In this document: positions 26,878-36,164 of the stretch, in pieces
How positions within the stretch are numbered: the first letter of the stretch is position 1
Layout of the letters: each line of letters starts with the position of its first letter
Assembly (NCBI RefSeq): GCF_008973715.1
Contig: NZ_WBOL01000006.1
Location: 140,910-204,909, forward strand
DNA: 64,000 bases
Direction of reading: 5' to 3'
Origin: Nitrincola schmidtii
Lineage (GTDB): Bacteria; Pseudomonadota; Gammaproteobacteria; Pseudomonadales; Balneatricaceae
The notes under the pieces: generated by a model
The model's database searches: none
What the model was told of the DNA's origin: nothing
The model's input: the letters and a program-made list of their open reading frames with translations, nothing else
Position numbers and translations under genes: made by a program

Positions 26878-27777
26878 ATGAAACTATGGCAACCACTCTT
26901 CATGGCCAGCTTGCTGCTGACACAGTCTTTGGTCATTGCTGATTCCTTAGTTGATTGGCAAGCGCCGGATCATCAGCAACACCCTCTGGCTGGTCAAGTA
27001 TGGAGTAGTGAAATTGATGAACTTTTCTCTTTAACTCAATTTATTGATGATCTTGAAAAGGGTAGCTGGCTGTTGATGGGCGAACAGCATGACCACCCTG
27101 ATCACCATCAATTACAGACGGCTATCTTAGCTAAACTTGCAGAGAATAACCGACTGGGTGCCGTCGCCTTTGAGATGGCCAACATCGAACAGCAGCCTTT
27201 ACTCGATGAATGGTTAGGGCGCGGTGATGACGTTGAACCCGAGCAGCTTAACTGGTCACCAGGTTGGCCGTGGGAGCGTTATCAACAGCAAGTTAGACAA
27301 GCATTAAACCATGCAACGCGTGTGATAGGTGCAGACCTTCCCAGAACGGGTCAAATGCAAGCCTATCAGCAGGGAGCCGCTGAGGGACAACTGGATCATG
27401 CCCACAGTCACTTTATGATGGAATTGATCTTCACCAGTCACTGTGAAATGCTTCCGCGAGCCAACCTTTCACAAATGTTACAAGTGCAATTGGGACGTGA
27501 TCAACAGATGGCTAATGCCATGGCTGCCAATACCGATGCTGAAAAAGTGAATGTGTTAATCGCTGGTTCTATGCACGTCAGAAATGACTTAGGCATACCG
27601 CGATGGTTATCAATAAATAATACCAGTTTGATTTTAATGTCGTTGGAAGACATGACAGAACCCAGCAAATACTTGGTCGAAGCCTACCCCGAATTTCCAG
27701 TTGGGGAACTAACCAGCGATTTTCTACTCTTTACCCCAACAATGCCTGAACAAGACTACTGCGCCGCTTTCCGCTAA
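26878..27777 (+). CDS. ChaN-family (haem-binding uptake, Tiki-like fold) exported protein
   Basis: A 299-residue protein with an N-terminal signal (cut near VIA-DS). The ChaN/DUF399 patterns are visible: WLLMGEQHDHPDHHQLQ, GAVAFEMANIEQQ, and INVL-type end IAGSMHVRNDLGIPRWL. Family members bind haem at the cell surface or show a Tiki/EreA-like fold. The usual lipobox Cys is missing, so this one is likely periplasmic. It lies 15 bases after the small helical protein gene and 44 before the mnh cluster. Confidence 0.8.
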   Translation: MKLWQPLFMASLLLTQSLVIADSLVDWQAPDHQQHPLAGQVWSSEIDELFSLTQFIDDLEKGSWLLMGEQHDHPDHHQLQTAILAKLAENNRLGAVAFEMANIEQQPLLDEWLGRGDDVEPEQLNWSPGWPWERYQQQVRQALNHATRVIGADLPRTGQMQAYQQGAAEGQLDHAHSHFMMELIFTSHCEMLPRANLSQMLQVQLGRDQQMANAMAANTDAEKVNVLIAGSMHVRNDLGIPRWLSINNTSLILMSLEDMTEPSKYLVEAYPEFPVGELTSDFLLFTPTMPEQDYCAAFR

Positions 27778-27821
27778 AGTAAGCAGTTGTATTTGTAGTT
27801 ATATAAGGGGTTTAACAGAGT

Positions 27822-28328
27822 ATGGTGGGTCTTTACAATCGGATCATTGCTCAGCCCTTAGCGCTATTTTGGCGCTTGGCCCTCGGCTGCTTACTGTGGT
27901 GGATTTTAACTGAAGGCAGCTCGAGCAGTTGGTTAATAGGCATTCCTACTGTGCTAATTGCGGTGTTAGTCAGTTTTCATCTGACGCAGTACAACCCCTA
28001 TCGTCTCCGTTTTATTGCACTGCCCAGTTTTATTATTTTTTTTATTGCCACTTCGCTGATCGCTGGCTTTGATATTGCCAAACGTACTCTTCATCGTGAC
28101 TTACCTGTAGGTTCTCAGTGGGTTATTTTTGAAACCCGCTTAGATGGCTTGCCTCGTTGGTTGTTTATGAGCTGCCTCAGTCTGATGCCGGGCACTCTCA
28201 GTGTCAGCAGCGAAGCTTATGGACTTGTGATTCACTCGCTCGATGATAAAGCAACAACCCTTTCAGGCCTCAAAAAGCTTGAAGATAAGCTGATAGCATT
28301 ATTTAAAAAGCGGGAGAGTGATTTATGA
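27822..28328 (+). CDS. mnhE: Mnh/Mrp antiporter subunit E
   Basis: A 168-residue MnhE with three membrane segments and the typical GSQWVIFETRL/SCLSLMPGTLSVSSEAYGLVIHSL part (given in pieces). It belongs to the multi-subunit Na+(K+)/H+ antiporter in the inner membrane. It is the first gene of the cluster and overlaps mnhF by 4 bases. The start is ATG at 27822; AAGGGG lies about 11 bases before it. Confidence 0.93.
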   Translation: MVGLYNRIIAQPLALFWRLALGCLLWWILTEGSSSSWLIGIPTVLIAVLVSFHLTQYNPYRLRFIALPSFIIFFIATSLIAGFDIAKRTLHRDLPVGSQWVIFETRLDGLPRWLFMSCLSLMPGTLSVSSEAYGLVIHSLDDKATTLSGLKKLEDKLIALFKKRESDL

Positions 28329-28603
28329 CGTGGGTCTATGCTGTCACGCTGCTCATTCTGCTGATATCGCTAATCGTTGGCGTATGGCGTGTGATTCAAG
28401 GGCCACGCTTAGCCGATAGGCTATTAGCTGCGCAGCTGTTTGGCACAACGGGTGTTGCTGTTTTACTCCTTCTAGCGGAACTCCAATCGCTTCCAGCAGC
28501 ACGAGATACTGCGCTCGTTCTTGCTTTACTCGCCATGTTAGCAGCCGTCGCGTTTGTCAGCAGAGTGTGGAAAGTCAGACCTGACTCAGAGGATCGACCA
28601 TGA
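28325..28603 (+). CDS. mnhF: Mnh/Mrp antiporter subunit F
   Basis: A 92-residue membrane protein with three helices and the MnhF motif VWRVIQGPRLADRLLAAQLFG. Overlaps mnhE and mnhG by 4 bases each (ATGA), as is normal in Mrp operons. Confidence 0.93.
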   Translation: MTWVYAVTLLILLISLIVGVWRVIQGPRLADRLLAAQLFGTTGVAVLLLLAELQSLPAARDTALVLALLAMLAAVAFVSRVWKVRPDSEDRP

Positions 28604-28974
28604 CCCTACTGATGATATTGCAAAGTATTTTGCTAATTTCTGGCGCACTGATGTTTTTAGTGGGTTCGATAGGTTTAGTCCGCTTCCCAGATACTTACAC
28701 ACGCATCCATGCACTGACCAAAGCAGATAACGTAGGTTTAGGATTGATCGTAATCGGGCTCATTCCTGCCAGTTTTTCAGTGTTAGTGACACTAAAAATA
28801 CTGTTAATTTGGCTATTAGTCATGTTGGCTAGCGCCTTAAGCGGGCATCTTGTTGCGTGGGAGGCCCGTGCGCAACAGGTGCCACTTAAACCGTCAGAAG
28901 GCGAATCGTCTAAAGAGACGTTTTCGAAAAGAGAGTTATCAACCAAAGAGTCTAGCGATGAACCTTCTGATTGA
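28600..28974 (+). CDS. mnhG: Mnh/Mrp antiporter subunit G
   Basis: A 124-residue MnhG with three helices and the motif VGSIGLVRFPDTYTRIHA followed by TKADNVG. It has a longer than usual hydrophilic tail (about residues 88-124, rich in Ser, Glu and Lys). The tail overlaps the start of the next gene by 17 bases. Confidence 0.93.
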   Translation: MTLLMILQSILLISGALMFLVGSIGLVRFPDTYTRIHALTKADNVGLGLIVIGLIPASFSVLVTLKILLIWLLVMLASALSGHLVAWEARAQQVPLKPSEGESSKETFSKRELSTKESSDEPSD

Positions 28975-29914
28975 TTTCACTTTGTTAATCGGCATCCTAG
29001 CGATTGCCTTAACCTGCCTAATAAGTCGAAGCCTATTTCGATCAGTGGTGTTTTTTATTTTGTTAGGCTTGATGCTGGCGATCGGCTGGATACGCTTAGG
29101 TGCGCCTGATATTGCCTTAGCTGAAGCGGCAATAGGTGCCGGTATCACTGGAGTTTTGCTATTAGATACGCTGGGACATCTGAAAAAAACTGGCAACCTT
29201 GAAAACGATGAACCGGCTCCAGGCCGCAAACGACTGATTCTTGCCATAGTATCCAGCTTTACTCTGGTCGGTTTATTGCTATGGGCGGTGTTCAATCAAC
29301 CGACTCCCGCAATCAATATTCACCTGTTGGTGACTGAGGCGATGCCGGAAAGTGGTGTATCCCATCCGATTACTGCTGTGCTACTCAATTTCCGTAGTTA
29401 CGATACCTTGCTAGAGGTGGGAGTCCTAGTACTTGCAGTCTTGGTTGGCTTAGCACTTCAAACTGATCAACAAGCCCAAGATAGCTTACCTGGGTTACCG
29501 AATCCTTTGTTGCATGCCTGCCTAACCCTGTTAATTCCAGCCATGCTGATTACCTCCATGTATCTGCTTTGGGCGGGGGCCGACCGCCCTGGAGGAGCAT
29601 TTCAAGCAGGCGCCATGTTAGCTGCAGCGTTTATTCTGCTGCATATTTCTGGTATCAAACTCTCTTCTCAAGTCAGCCACCGAATGATGCAAGCAGGATT
29701 ATTGTTAGGTTTTGGCGTGTTTCTTGCCGTCGCTACCAGCAGCTTAATTGGGGGAAGACCGTTACTGACTTATCCAGAAGGTGGTGCAGGCATGTTAATT
29801 CTGCTTATTGAGCTAGCACTGACATTATCCATTGGACTGATTCTTTTAAGCCTATTTACCATCGCTAATTCGCCTCCTCACCATAAAGATCAAGGAGGCG
29901 ACCATGGACACTAA
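28958..29914 (+). CDS. mnhB: Fused DUF4040 (MbhD-like) and MnhB subunit
   Basis: A 318-residue membrane protein. The N-terminal unit has the DUF4040/MbhD signature IRLGAPDIALAEAAIGAGIT, equal to the C-terminal part of MrpA. The C-terminal unit is MnhB-like (AVLLNFRSYDTLLEVGVLVL, DRPGGAFQAGAMLAAAF). I chose ATG at 28958 (MNLLIDFTLLIG); the longer frame adds a charged, unlikely leader. The fusion order D-B matches the archaeal Mbh/Mrp gene order rather than the seven-gene Bacillus type. Confidence 0.88.
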   Translation: MNLLIDFTLLIGILAIALTCLISRSLFRSVVFFILLGLMLAIGWIRLGAPDIALAEAAIGAGITGVLLLDTLGHLKKTGNLENDEPAPGRKRLILAIVSSFTLVGLLLWAVFNQPTPAINIHLLVTEAMPESGVSHPITAVLLNFRSYDTLLEVGVLVLAVLVGLALQTDQQAQDSLPGLPNPLLHACLTLLIPAMLITSMYLLWAGADRPGGAFQAGAMLAAAFILLHISGIKLSSQVSHRMMQAGLLLGFGVFLAVATSSLIGGRPLLTYPEGGAGMLILLIELALTLSIGLILLSLFTIANSPPHHKDQGGDHGH

Positions 29915-30209
29915 TCTGATCTTCACCCTCTGTGGTGTTGGCTTATGTGGTATAGGTTTTTTTGGTTTTATCTATCACCGCCATCTGTTAAGACGGCTGA
30001 TTGCCTTTAATTTGATAGGTAATGGCACGTTTTTGATCATGGTGGGCTTTGCTCAGCGCGGGCAAGGTGTCACTGACCATGTGATTCAGGCGCTCGTGCT
30101 AACAGGTATCGTTGTTGCAGTGGCAGCAACTGCGTTAGGACTCGTGTTGATTCGCCGTTGGTTCCAGCTAAAGGGATCGACACAGCTACCTGAGGATGAC
30201 GCATCATGA
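29904..30209 (+). CDS. mnhC: Mnh/Mrp antiporter subunit C (NuoK-like)
   Basis: A 101-residue protein with three membrane helices, related to NuoK. It has LIAFNLIGNGTFLIMVGFAQ and DHVIQALVLTGIVVAVAATA, where the Q-A-L-V-L-T-G-I-V signature is conserved. It overlaps both neighbours by 4-11 bases. Confidence 0.93.
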   Translation: MDTNLIFTLCGVGLCGIGFFGFIYHRHLLRRLIAFNLIGNGTFLIMVGFAQRGQGVTDHVIQALVLTGIVVAVAATALGLVLIRRWFQLKGSTQLPEDDAS

Positions 30210-31669
30210 ATATGATTTTGTCGCCTATCCCCTGGCTACTGGTGATTCCGCTGGCGGGTGCCGTTTTGACCATGTTGGTGCCCTATCATTGGCGCTCACC
30301 CGCTTCAGTCGTGGGCATATTCACGCAACTGATGGCATCCGTTGTACTCTGGTATCAGGTGACGCATTACGGACCACAGTTTTATGCCATGGCGGATTGG
30401 CAAGCGCCTTTAGGGATTGCGCTTCGTGCTGACGGTTTGGCAACACTTTTCATTTTAATGAGTAGCCTAGTGGCTTCTGCGTGTGCGTTTTATGCTCATG
30501 CTTATTTAAGCCTGCAAAAGCGTGCTCACTTTTGGCCGTTGCTCTGGTTTTTATGGGCATCGTTGAATGGTATCTGGCTGGCAGCTGATACCTTCAATCT
30601 CTATGTAGGATTAGAGTTACTCACGTTTGCAGCGGTTGGACTGGTTGCTTTTGCATCAGATGAGCGCTCGTTAGAAGCCTCTATTCGTTATCTTTATGCC
30701 GCACTGTTAGGATCAATGGCGTACTTGTTAGGGGTCGCTCTGCTTTACGGCGCTCAGGGAACCTTATCCATGGATAGCTTAGCAGAGACTTGGCATTGGG
30801 GGCCGACCAATCAAGTCGCCGTTACCCTGATTCTCGGGGGCTTACTGCTAAAAACAGCTGTTTTTCCATTACACACGTGGCTACCACCGGCTCATGGCGG
30901 CGCGTTAACACCCGTAAGCGCATTGTTGTCTGCGTTGGTGATCAAGGCTTCTTTTTATATTCTGCTTCGCTTTTGGATAGAGTTCCAAATCTATCAATTC
31001 TTACCTTCTTTATCCCAACTATTAGGGGCTCTGGGCGCTGGCGCGATTCTTTGGGGTGGATGGATGGCATTACGCCAAACACACCTAAAGATGGTGGTTG
31101 CCTACTCAACCGTCGCGCAGATAGGTTATATGACCTTAATGTTTCCTCTGCTGGTTGCAGAAAGCAGTGAAGCATCCCTGCTGGCCTATCAAGGCGGTAT
31201 TTTAATGCTACTCGCTCACGCTTTTGCCAAGGCGGGAATGTTCTTAGCAGCGGGTAATCTCATTTTCTGCACAGGCAAACCCGACTTAGTCTCGCTTGCG
31301 GGTATGAGTCGCTATCGACCACTGAATATATTTGCTTTTGGCTTGGCCGGTGTCAGTCTGATGGGGCTACCTCCCAGCGGGGGTTTTAACGCCAAATGGC
31401 TGCTGCTACAAAGCAGCTTTATGTCGGGGCAATGGTGGTGGATCGTGGTATTACTGCTCGGTAACCTTTTGTCTGCTGCTTATGTCTTCAGAGTGTTTGC
31501 CTACACCTATCAAGAAACCGATGCACTCGATACCTATAAGCGCCCAAAACTATCACTGGAACTGATTGCATTAGGTCTATCCGTAGGCAGTATTTTACTG
31601 GGGTTTATTTCCGTATGGCCACTCGAAATGATTAGCTTGCCGGGACCGGTCATGGAGGCACTGCCATGA
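30206..31669 (+). CDS. mnhD: Mnh/Mrp proton-channel subunit D (first NuoL/M/N-like)
   Basis: A 487-residue antiporter-like subunit with about 14 membrane segments. The membrane Glu is present in LYVGLELLTFAAVG, and the Lys-bearing segment LLLKTAVFPLHTWLPPAHGG and SALLSALVIKAS is intact, so it should carry protons. Overlaps mnhC and the next subunit gene by 4 bases. Confidence 0.92.
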   Translation: MNMILSPIPWLLVIPLAGAVLTMLVPYHWRSPASVVGIFTQLMASVVLWYQVTHYGPQFYAMADWQAPLGIALRADGLATLFILMSSLVASACAFYAHAYLSLQKRAHFWPLLWFLWASLNGIWLAADTFNLYVGLELLTFAAVGLVAFASDERSLEASIRYLYAALLGSMAYLLGVALLYGAQGTLSMDSLAETWHWGPTNQVAVTLILGGLLLKTAVFPLHTWLPPAHGGALTPVSALLSALVIKASFYILLRFWIEFQIYQFLPSLSQLLGALGAGAILWGGWMALRQTHLKMVVAYSTVAQIGYMTLMFPLLVAESSEASLLAYQGGILMLLAHAFAKAGMFLAAGNLIFCTGKPDLVSLAGMSRYRPLNIFAFGLAGVSLMGLPPSGGFNAKWLLLQSSFMSGQWWWIVVLLLGNLLSAAYVFRVFAYTYQETDALDTYKRPKLSLELIALGLSVGSILLGFISVWPLEMISLPGPVMEALP

Positions 31670-33162
31670 ACTGGTTTGATTGGCTACCTTTAGCGATATT
31701 AATGACCTCCTTCATGGCAGCAACGATTATTTTTATGCTGCCAGAACAGCGCCATATCCTTCGCAGCACGGTGAACCTTGGTGCAGCCTGTATCAAGCTT
31801 ATCTTGATTGTGTTTTTGATACAGGTGGTATTAAAACAACAGTATCCTGAAATACGTTTAGAAGTGCTTCCCGGGTTAGACTTGATTTTGCGTGCTGATT
31901 CTCTGGCGATTTTGTTCGCCGGTTTGTCTTCAGTGCTCTGGCTGTTCACCACCCTCTATGCCATAGGCTATCTTGAAAACTCGCCTAACCGAAGCCGTTT
32001 CTTTGGTTACTTTAGCTTATGTGTCGCGAGTACGATGGGAATATCGCTGGCGGGTAACCTGTTCACCTTTTTAATCTTTTATGAACTCTTAACCCTTTCA
32101 ACCTATCCTCTAGTGGTACATCGAGGTAATGCAGCCTCGATCAAAGCAGGTCGAACCTATTTGATCTACACCCTAAGCGGCGGTGTCGTTCTGTTACTAG
32201 GTGTTGCCTCTCTTTATGCACTTGGAGGAGATATCGCGTTTGGTGATATTGAACGGACCGCTGCGTTAGTCGGCACTTGGCCGGAACTGATGACCATCAT
32301 CTTTATTTTACTAATTGCTGGTTTAGGGGTTAAAGCGGCCATTTTCCCTTTTCATGGCTGGCTACCCACCGCCATGGTGGCTCCTGCACCCGTCAGTGCG
32401 CTTCTGCATGCGGTAGCGGTCGTTAAAGCGGGGGCTTTTGGTATCGTCAGAGTGGTTTACGATATCTATGGTATAGAGTTGTCTTGGCAGCAAGGCTTTC
32501 TTTTTCCGATTGCGGTGCTGGCTTCATTCACCATTTTATATGGCTCATGGCGAGCACTACAGCAAAGTGATATTAAAAAACGACTAGCCTATTCAACCGT
32601 TAGCCAAGTCTCTTATATCTTACTAGGCATCAGTATATTTGGTCCCTTGGGTACCATCGGTGGTTTAGTTCATTTGTTACATCAAGGCTTGATGAAAGTC
32701 ACCTTGTTCTTTTGCGCAGGTAACTTTGCTGAAACCCTTGGTATTCATAAGATTCATGAATTAGATGGCGTTGGCAAACGCTTACCACTGACCAGTGCTG
32801 CCTTCACGGTGGGTGCTTTAGGTATGATCGGGTTACCTCCTGTTGCTGGGTTCATTAGCAAGTGGTATCTGGGTATGGGAGCACTGGAAGCCAATATGGA
32901 ATGGGTTATTTTTGTGCTGATCGGCAGTAGCCTGCTTAATGCGGCTTATTTCTTACCGGTACTCAAACGTATTTGGTTTAACCCTCAGCAAGGGCAATGG
33001 CCTCTCGAAGTGATCAATAACAACCGAGACGCAATACCTTTACTGCTTATTCCAGCATTAGTCACAGCTTCCCTGAGTATCGCTGCCGGTTTATTTGCCA
33101 GCTCTATCTTAAGCCCCTTGGGATGGGCGGAACTGATTACCCTAAGGGAGTACCTGCGATGA
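31666..33162 (+). CDS. Second NuoL/M/N-like Mnh subunit
   Basis: A 498-residue relative of MnhD. It keeps the membrane Glu (FLIFYELLTLSTYPLV) and the Lys segments GVKAAIFPFHGWLPTAMV and LLHAVAVVKAG. Overlaps both neighbours by 4 bases. Bacillus-type Mrp has MrpA and MrpD as its two channel subunits; here three stand-alone channel-like subunits occur in a row. Confidence 0.9.
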   Translation: MNWFDWLPLAILMTSFMAATIIFMLPEQRHILRSTVNLGAACIKLILIVFLIQVVLKQQYPEIRLEVLPGLDLILRADSLAILFAGLSSVLWLFTTLYAIGYLENSPNRSRFFGYFSLCVASTMGISLAGNLFTFLIFYELLTLSTYPLVVHRGNAASIKAGRTYLIYTLSGGVVLLLGVASLYALGGDIAFGDIERTAALVGTWPELMTIIFILLIAGLGVKAAIFPFHGWLPTAMVAPAPVSALLHAVAVVKAGAFGIVRVVYDIYGIELSWQQGFLFPIAVLASFTILYGSWRALQQSDIKKRLAYSTVSQVSYILLGISIFGPLGTIGGLVHLLHQGLMKVTLFFCAGNFAETLGIHKIHELDGVGKRLPLTSAAFTVGALGMIGLPPVAGFISKWYLGMGALEANMEWVIFVLIGSSLLNAAYFLPVLKRIWFNPQQGQWPLEVINNNRDAIPLLLIPALVTASLSIAAGLFASSILSPLGWAELITLREYLR

Positions 33163-34862
33163 TTAGCCAAGGATTACTCTTTTTAACACCTTTGTTTCCG
33201 TTGATGTTGGCAGTACTCGCCTGCTTCGAGCGCTTCAAGAAAAATGCAGGCATCTTAGCGGTCATTGCCGTTCTACCCGCATTATTGCTCAGTTTACTTC
33301 ATCTGGGACAGCTAGAAGCGACTTACCTAAGCATGCCTGCTGTACTATTGGGAAGTGTCTGGCATACCCATCCCACGGGTATGACCTTTTTACTCTTTAC
33401 CTCAGTATTGTGGTTCTTCAGTGCACTCTATGGCATTGGCTATCACAAAGCTGATGACAAAGCTCAGCGATTTTGGATTTTATGGCTACTCACGCTTAGT
33501 GGTAATCTAGGGTTATTAGTCAGTGCCGATATCATCAGTTTTTACGGCTTTTTCGCCCTGATGACCTTTGCAGGCTATGGCTTAGTCATTCATACCGGAA
33601 AAGAGCTGGCTTTACGTGCTGGCCGAATCTATCTAATCATGGCGGTTATCGGTGAGATGCTGATACTGACCGCTTTATTTCTAGGCAGTGCCGCCACAGG
33701 GCACACCTCTATTCTCGCTCAGGATATTGCCGCAGCAATTCCAGAATCAAATTACCTAAATCTGGTGATGTTTTGTTTGTTTTTCGGCTTTGGTGTCAAA
33801 GCAGGCATCCCGCTCATGCATCTTTGGCTTCCCTTAGCGCATCCCGTTGCACCGACACCCGCCAGCGCCGTTCTCAGTGGTGCCATGATTAAAGCAGGTC
33901 TGTTTGCTTGGATCAGTCTTTTCCCATTGGGATATCTACAATCGTCAGCATGGGGAATGTTACTGATTTTATTTGGCTTTGTAGCGTCTTTTGGTGGTGG
34001 ATTGATAGGCATGTTACAGCAAGCACCCAAAGCGGTGCTCGCCTACTCCAGTATTAGCCAAATGGGGTTAATGACCGTCACCATCGGTTGTTTATTCTTA
34101 AAACCAGAACTCACTCCCATAGTCATTCCAGCTCTGGCTTTCTTTGCACTGCATCATGCGCTTTCTAAAGGAGCGTTGTTTTTATCGGTTGGCATCAACA
34201 ACCAATATCAATCTATTCCGATCATGTTATTTGTTATAGGGATGCTGTTACCTGCCTTGTCTTTGGTCGGCCTTGCAGGCAGTGGTATTCAAGCAAAATT
34301 ATTACTGAAAGAAGGACTTTATGCCCTTTATCTCCCCGGTATTGTGACAGGTATCACCCTCAGTGCTCTGGCTACCACAGGATTGATGTTTCGATTTCTA
34401 TGGTTACTCAGGCAAGAAAGACGAGAATCGGGTCAAGTAACATCAGCTGATCCATGGATGCAATTAAGTTGGGCTGGATTGCTGTTATGTGGTTTTTTAG
34501 CGCCGGTCATGTTTAGTGGCAACCTAGAAACTCAGAGCATCCTACAACAACCCTTTGAATACCTAGGATTACTCTGGGTTCCTGTTATTGCGAGTATCTT
34601 TGCGGTTTGGTTTATTAGCCATCCTCTTCGAGCCAGTGTTCCTCAAGGCGACATCATTGTGTTAATAGAGCCTTGGTTTAGCATTAAAGAAGCGAGCGCG
34701 GGAGCAAAAGAGACAAGGACTAAGCCAAACCTATTAGTTTGGGCCGACAAAGATCAACAACCCACTCCTTCAGCCACACTTGAGATCTTTAGTCGATCTC
34801 AAGTGGCTGCATTATTAGGGGTATTACTATTATTCGCTAACGTATTGATCTGGCTTTATTAA
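33159..34862 (+). CDS. Third NuoL/M/N-like Mnh subunit, lacking the conserved membrane Glu
   Basis: About 567 residues. ATG at 33159 overlaps the preceding stop (ATGA); the longer frame from 33123 is unlikely. The segment equal to FYELLTLSTYPLVVHRG in the preceding subunit reads FFALMTFAGYGLVIHTG, so the Glu is Ala. The Lys segments FGVKAGIPLMHLWLPLAHP and SGAMIKAGLF are kept. It ends 4 bases inside the convergent alcohol dehydrogenase gene. It may be a non-pumping or differently coupled subunit. Confidence 0.85.
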   Translation: MISQGLLFLTPLFPLMLAVLACFERFKKNAGILAVIAVLPALLLSLLHLGQLEATYLSMPAVLLGSVWHTHPTGMTFLLFTSVLWFFSALYGIGYHKADDKAQRFWILWLLTLSGNLGLLVSADIISFYGFFALMTFAGYGLVIHTGKELALRAGRIYLIMAVIGEMLILTALFLGSAATGHTSILAQDIAAAIPESNYLNLVMFCLFFGFGVKAGIPLMHLWLPLAHPVAPTPASAVLSGAMIKAGLFAWISLFPLGYLQSSAWGMLLILFGFVASFGGGLIGMLQQAPKAVLAYSSISQMGLMTVTIGCLFLKPELTPIVIPALAFFALHHALSKGALFLSVGINNQYQSIPIMLFVIGMLLPALSLVGLAGSGIQAKLLLKEGLYALYLPGIVTGITLSALATTGLMFRFLWLLRQERRESGQVTSADPWMQLSWAGLLLCGFLAPVMFSGNLETQSILQQPFEYLGLLWVPVIASIFAVWFISHPLRASVPQGDIIVLIEPWFSIKEASAGAKETRTKPNLLVWADKDQQPTPSATLEIFSRSQVAALLGVLLLFANVLIWLY

Positions 34863-35938
34863 ACCGCCTGAATGGCCACTTTCAGCACACCATCACGTTG
34901 GTTAGAGAAAAGGTCATACGCCTCTACAATATTTTCCAGCGAATAACGATGGGTGACCATGGGCCCCAAATCAATTCGGCCTGAAGCAATAATACTCATC
35001 AGGCGGCGCATTCGTTCTTTGCCGCCCGGGCAGAGCGAGGTGATAATTTTGTGATCACCTAAACCAGCGCAGAAGGCATCGAGTGGAATATGCAAATCTG
35101 ACGAGTAAACACCTAAGCTAGATAAGGTTCCTCCAGGCTTGAGCACTCGAAGAGCGGCTTCAAACGTCGATTGCAGTCCAAGTGCCTCAATGGAAGCGTC
35201 AACGCCACGCCCACCAGTAATTTTGAGTATTTCTGATACCACGTCGACTTTATTAAAATCGAGAGTAATATCAGCGCCCATTTTTCGAGCCATCTGCAAA
35301 CGTTCTGGTATACCGTCCACCACAATAATTTGGCTGGCACCTCGAAGTTTTGCACCGGCGGTTGCACACAGTCCTATCGGTCCCTGAGCAAATACTGCGA
35401 CGGTATCACCAATACGAATATTGGCAGATTCTGCGCCAGCAAAGCCGGTCGACATAATATCGGGGCACATCAGCACCTGTTCATCGGTTAAACCGTCAGG
35501 TACGGGCGATAAGTTAGCTTGGGCATCCGGTACCAGTAGATATTCTGCTTGCGCACCATCAATGGTGTTACCAAAGCGCCAGCCACCCATGGGTTTATAA
35601 CCATGCGAATGACTACCGCCATCTTGAGCACTGCAACCATCTTGGCAACCATAGGAAGTAAAGCTAGGGCAAATGGCACCCGCTATAACACGCTGGCCTT
35701 CTTGATACCCCTGCACATTGGCACCCAGTTTTTCAATAATACCGACGGGTTCATGCCCGACTGTTAAGCCTTTTGCAACGGGATATTCGCCTTTTAGAAT
35801 ATGGATATCAGTGCCACAAATCGTGGTGGTCGTGACGCGAATCAACGCATCATTGGGGCCAATATCGGGGATAGGCTTGTCTTCTAACTCAATACGGCCC
35901 GGTGCTACGAACACAGCCGCTTTCATCATCATCGCCAT
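34859..35938 (-). CDS. Zinc-dependent alcohol dehydrogenase
   Basis: A 359-residue medium-chain dehydrogenase. Catalytic zinc ligands Cys (TTICGTDIHI) and His-Glu (GHEPVG), and the structural Cys-rich segment (AICPSFTSYGCQDGCSAQDG) are visible; the NAD(P) fold starts at FAQGPIGLCATAGAKLRG. It resembles the secondary alcohol dehydrogenases of the TbADH type. AGGAGAA lies 4-9 bases before ATG. Its physiological alcohol cannot be told from sequence. It is convergent with the mnh cluster. Confidence 0.88.
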   Translation of the reverse strand: MAMMMKAAVFVAPGRIELEDKPIPDIGPNDALIRVTTTTICGTDIHILKGEYPVAKGLTVGHEPVGIIEKLGANVQGYQEGQRVIAGAICPSFTSYGCQDGCSAQDGGSHSHGYKPMGGWRFGNTIDGAQAEYLLVPDAQANLSPVPDGLTDEQVLMCPDIMSTGFAGAESANIRIGDTVAVFAQGPIGLCATAGAKLRGASQIIVVDGIPERLQMARKMGADITLDFNKVDVVSEILKITGGRGVDASIEALGLQSTFEAALRVLKPGGTLSSLGVYSSDLHIPLDAFCAGLGDHKIITSLCPGGKERMRRLMSIIASGRIDLGPMVTHRYSLENIVEAYDLFSNQRDGVLKVAIQAV

Positions 35939-36164
35939 CTCATTCTCCTGATTGTTGCATCATTTTATGATTTATTCTGTGATGCACTTTGCTTGCCTTG
36001 AACCATCTTTGAAAATTCTTTGAAAACAAACAAATTTCAAATATTTCTCTTTAAATCTAGTACAGAAAGGATGGCTATACCACGCTGCAACGCAGCATGT
36101 TTGAGCCAAAGCGCGTTGCACAGTAAACTCTGTGCTTACTGAAATATTAAGATGGAAACACGTC

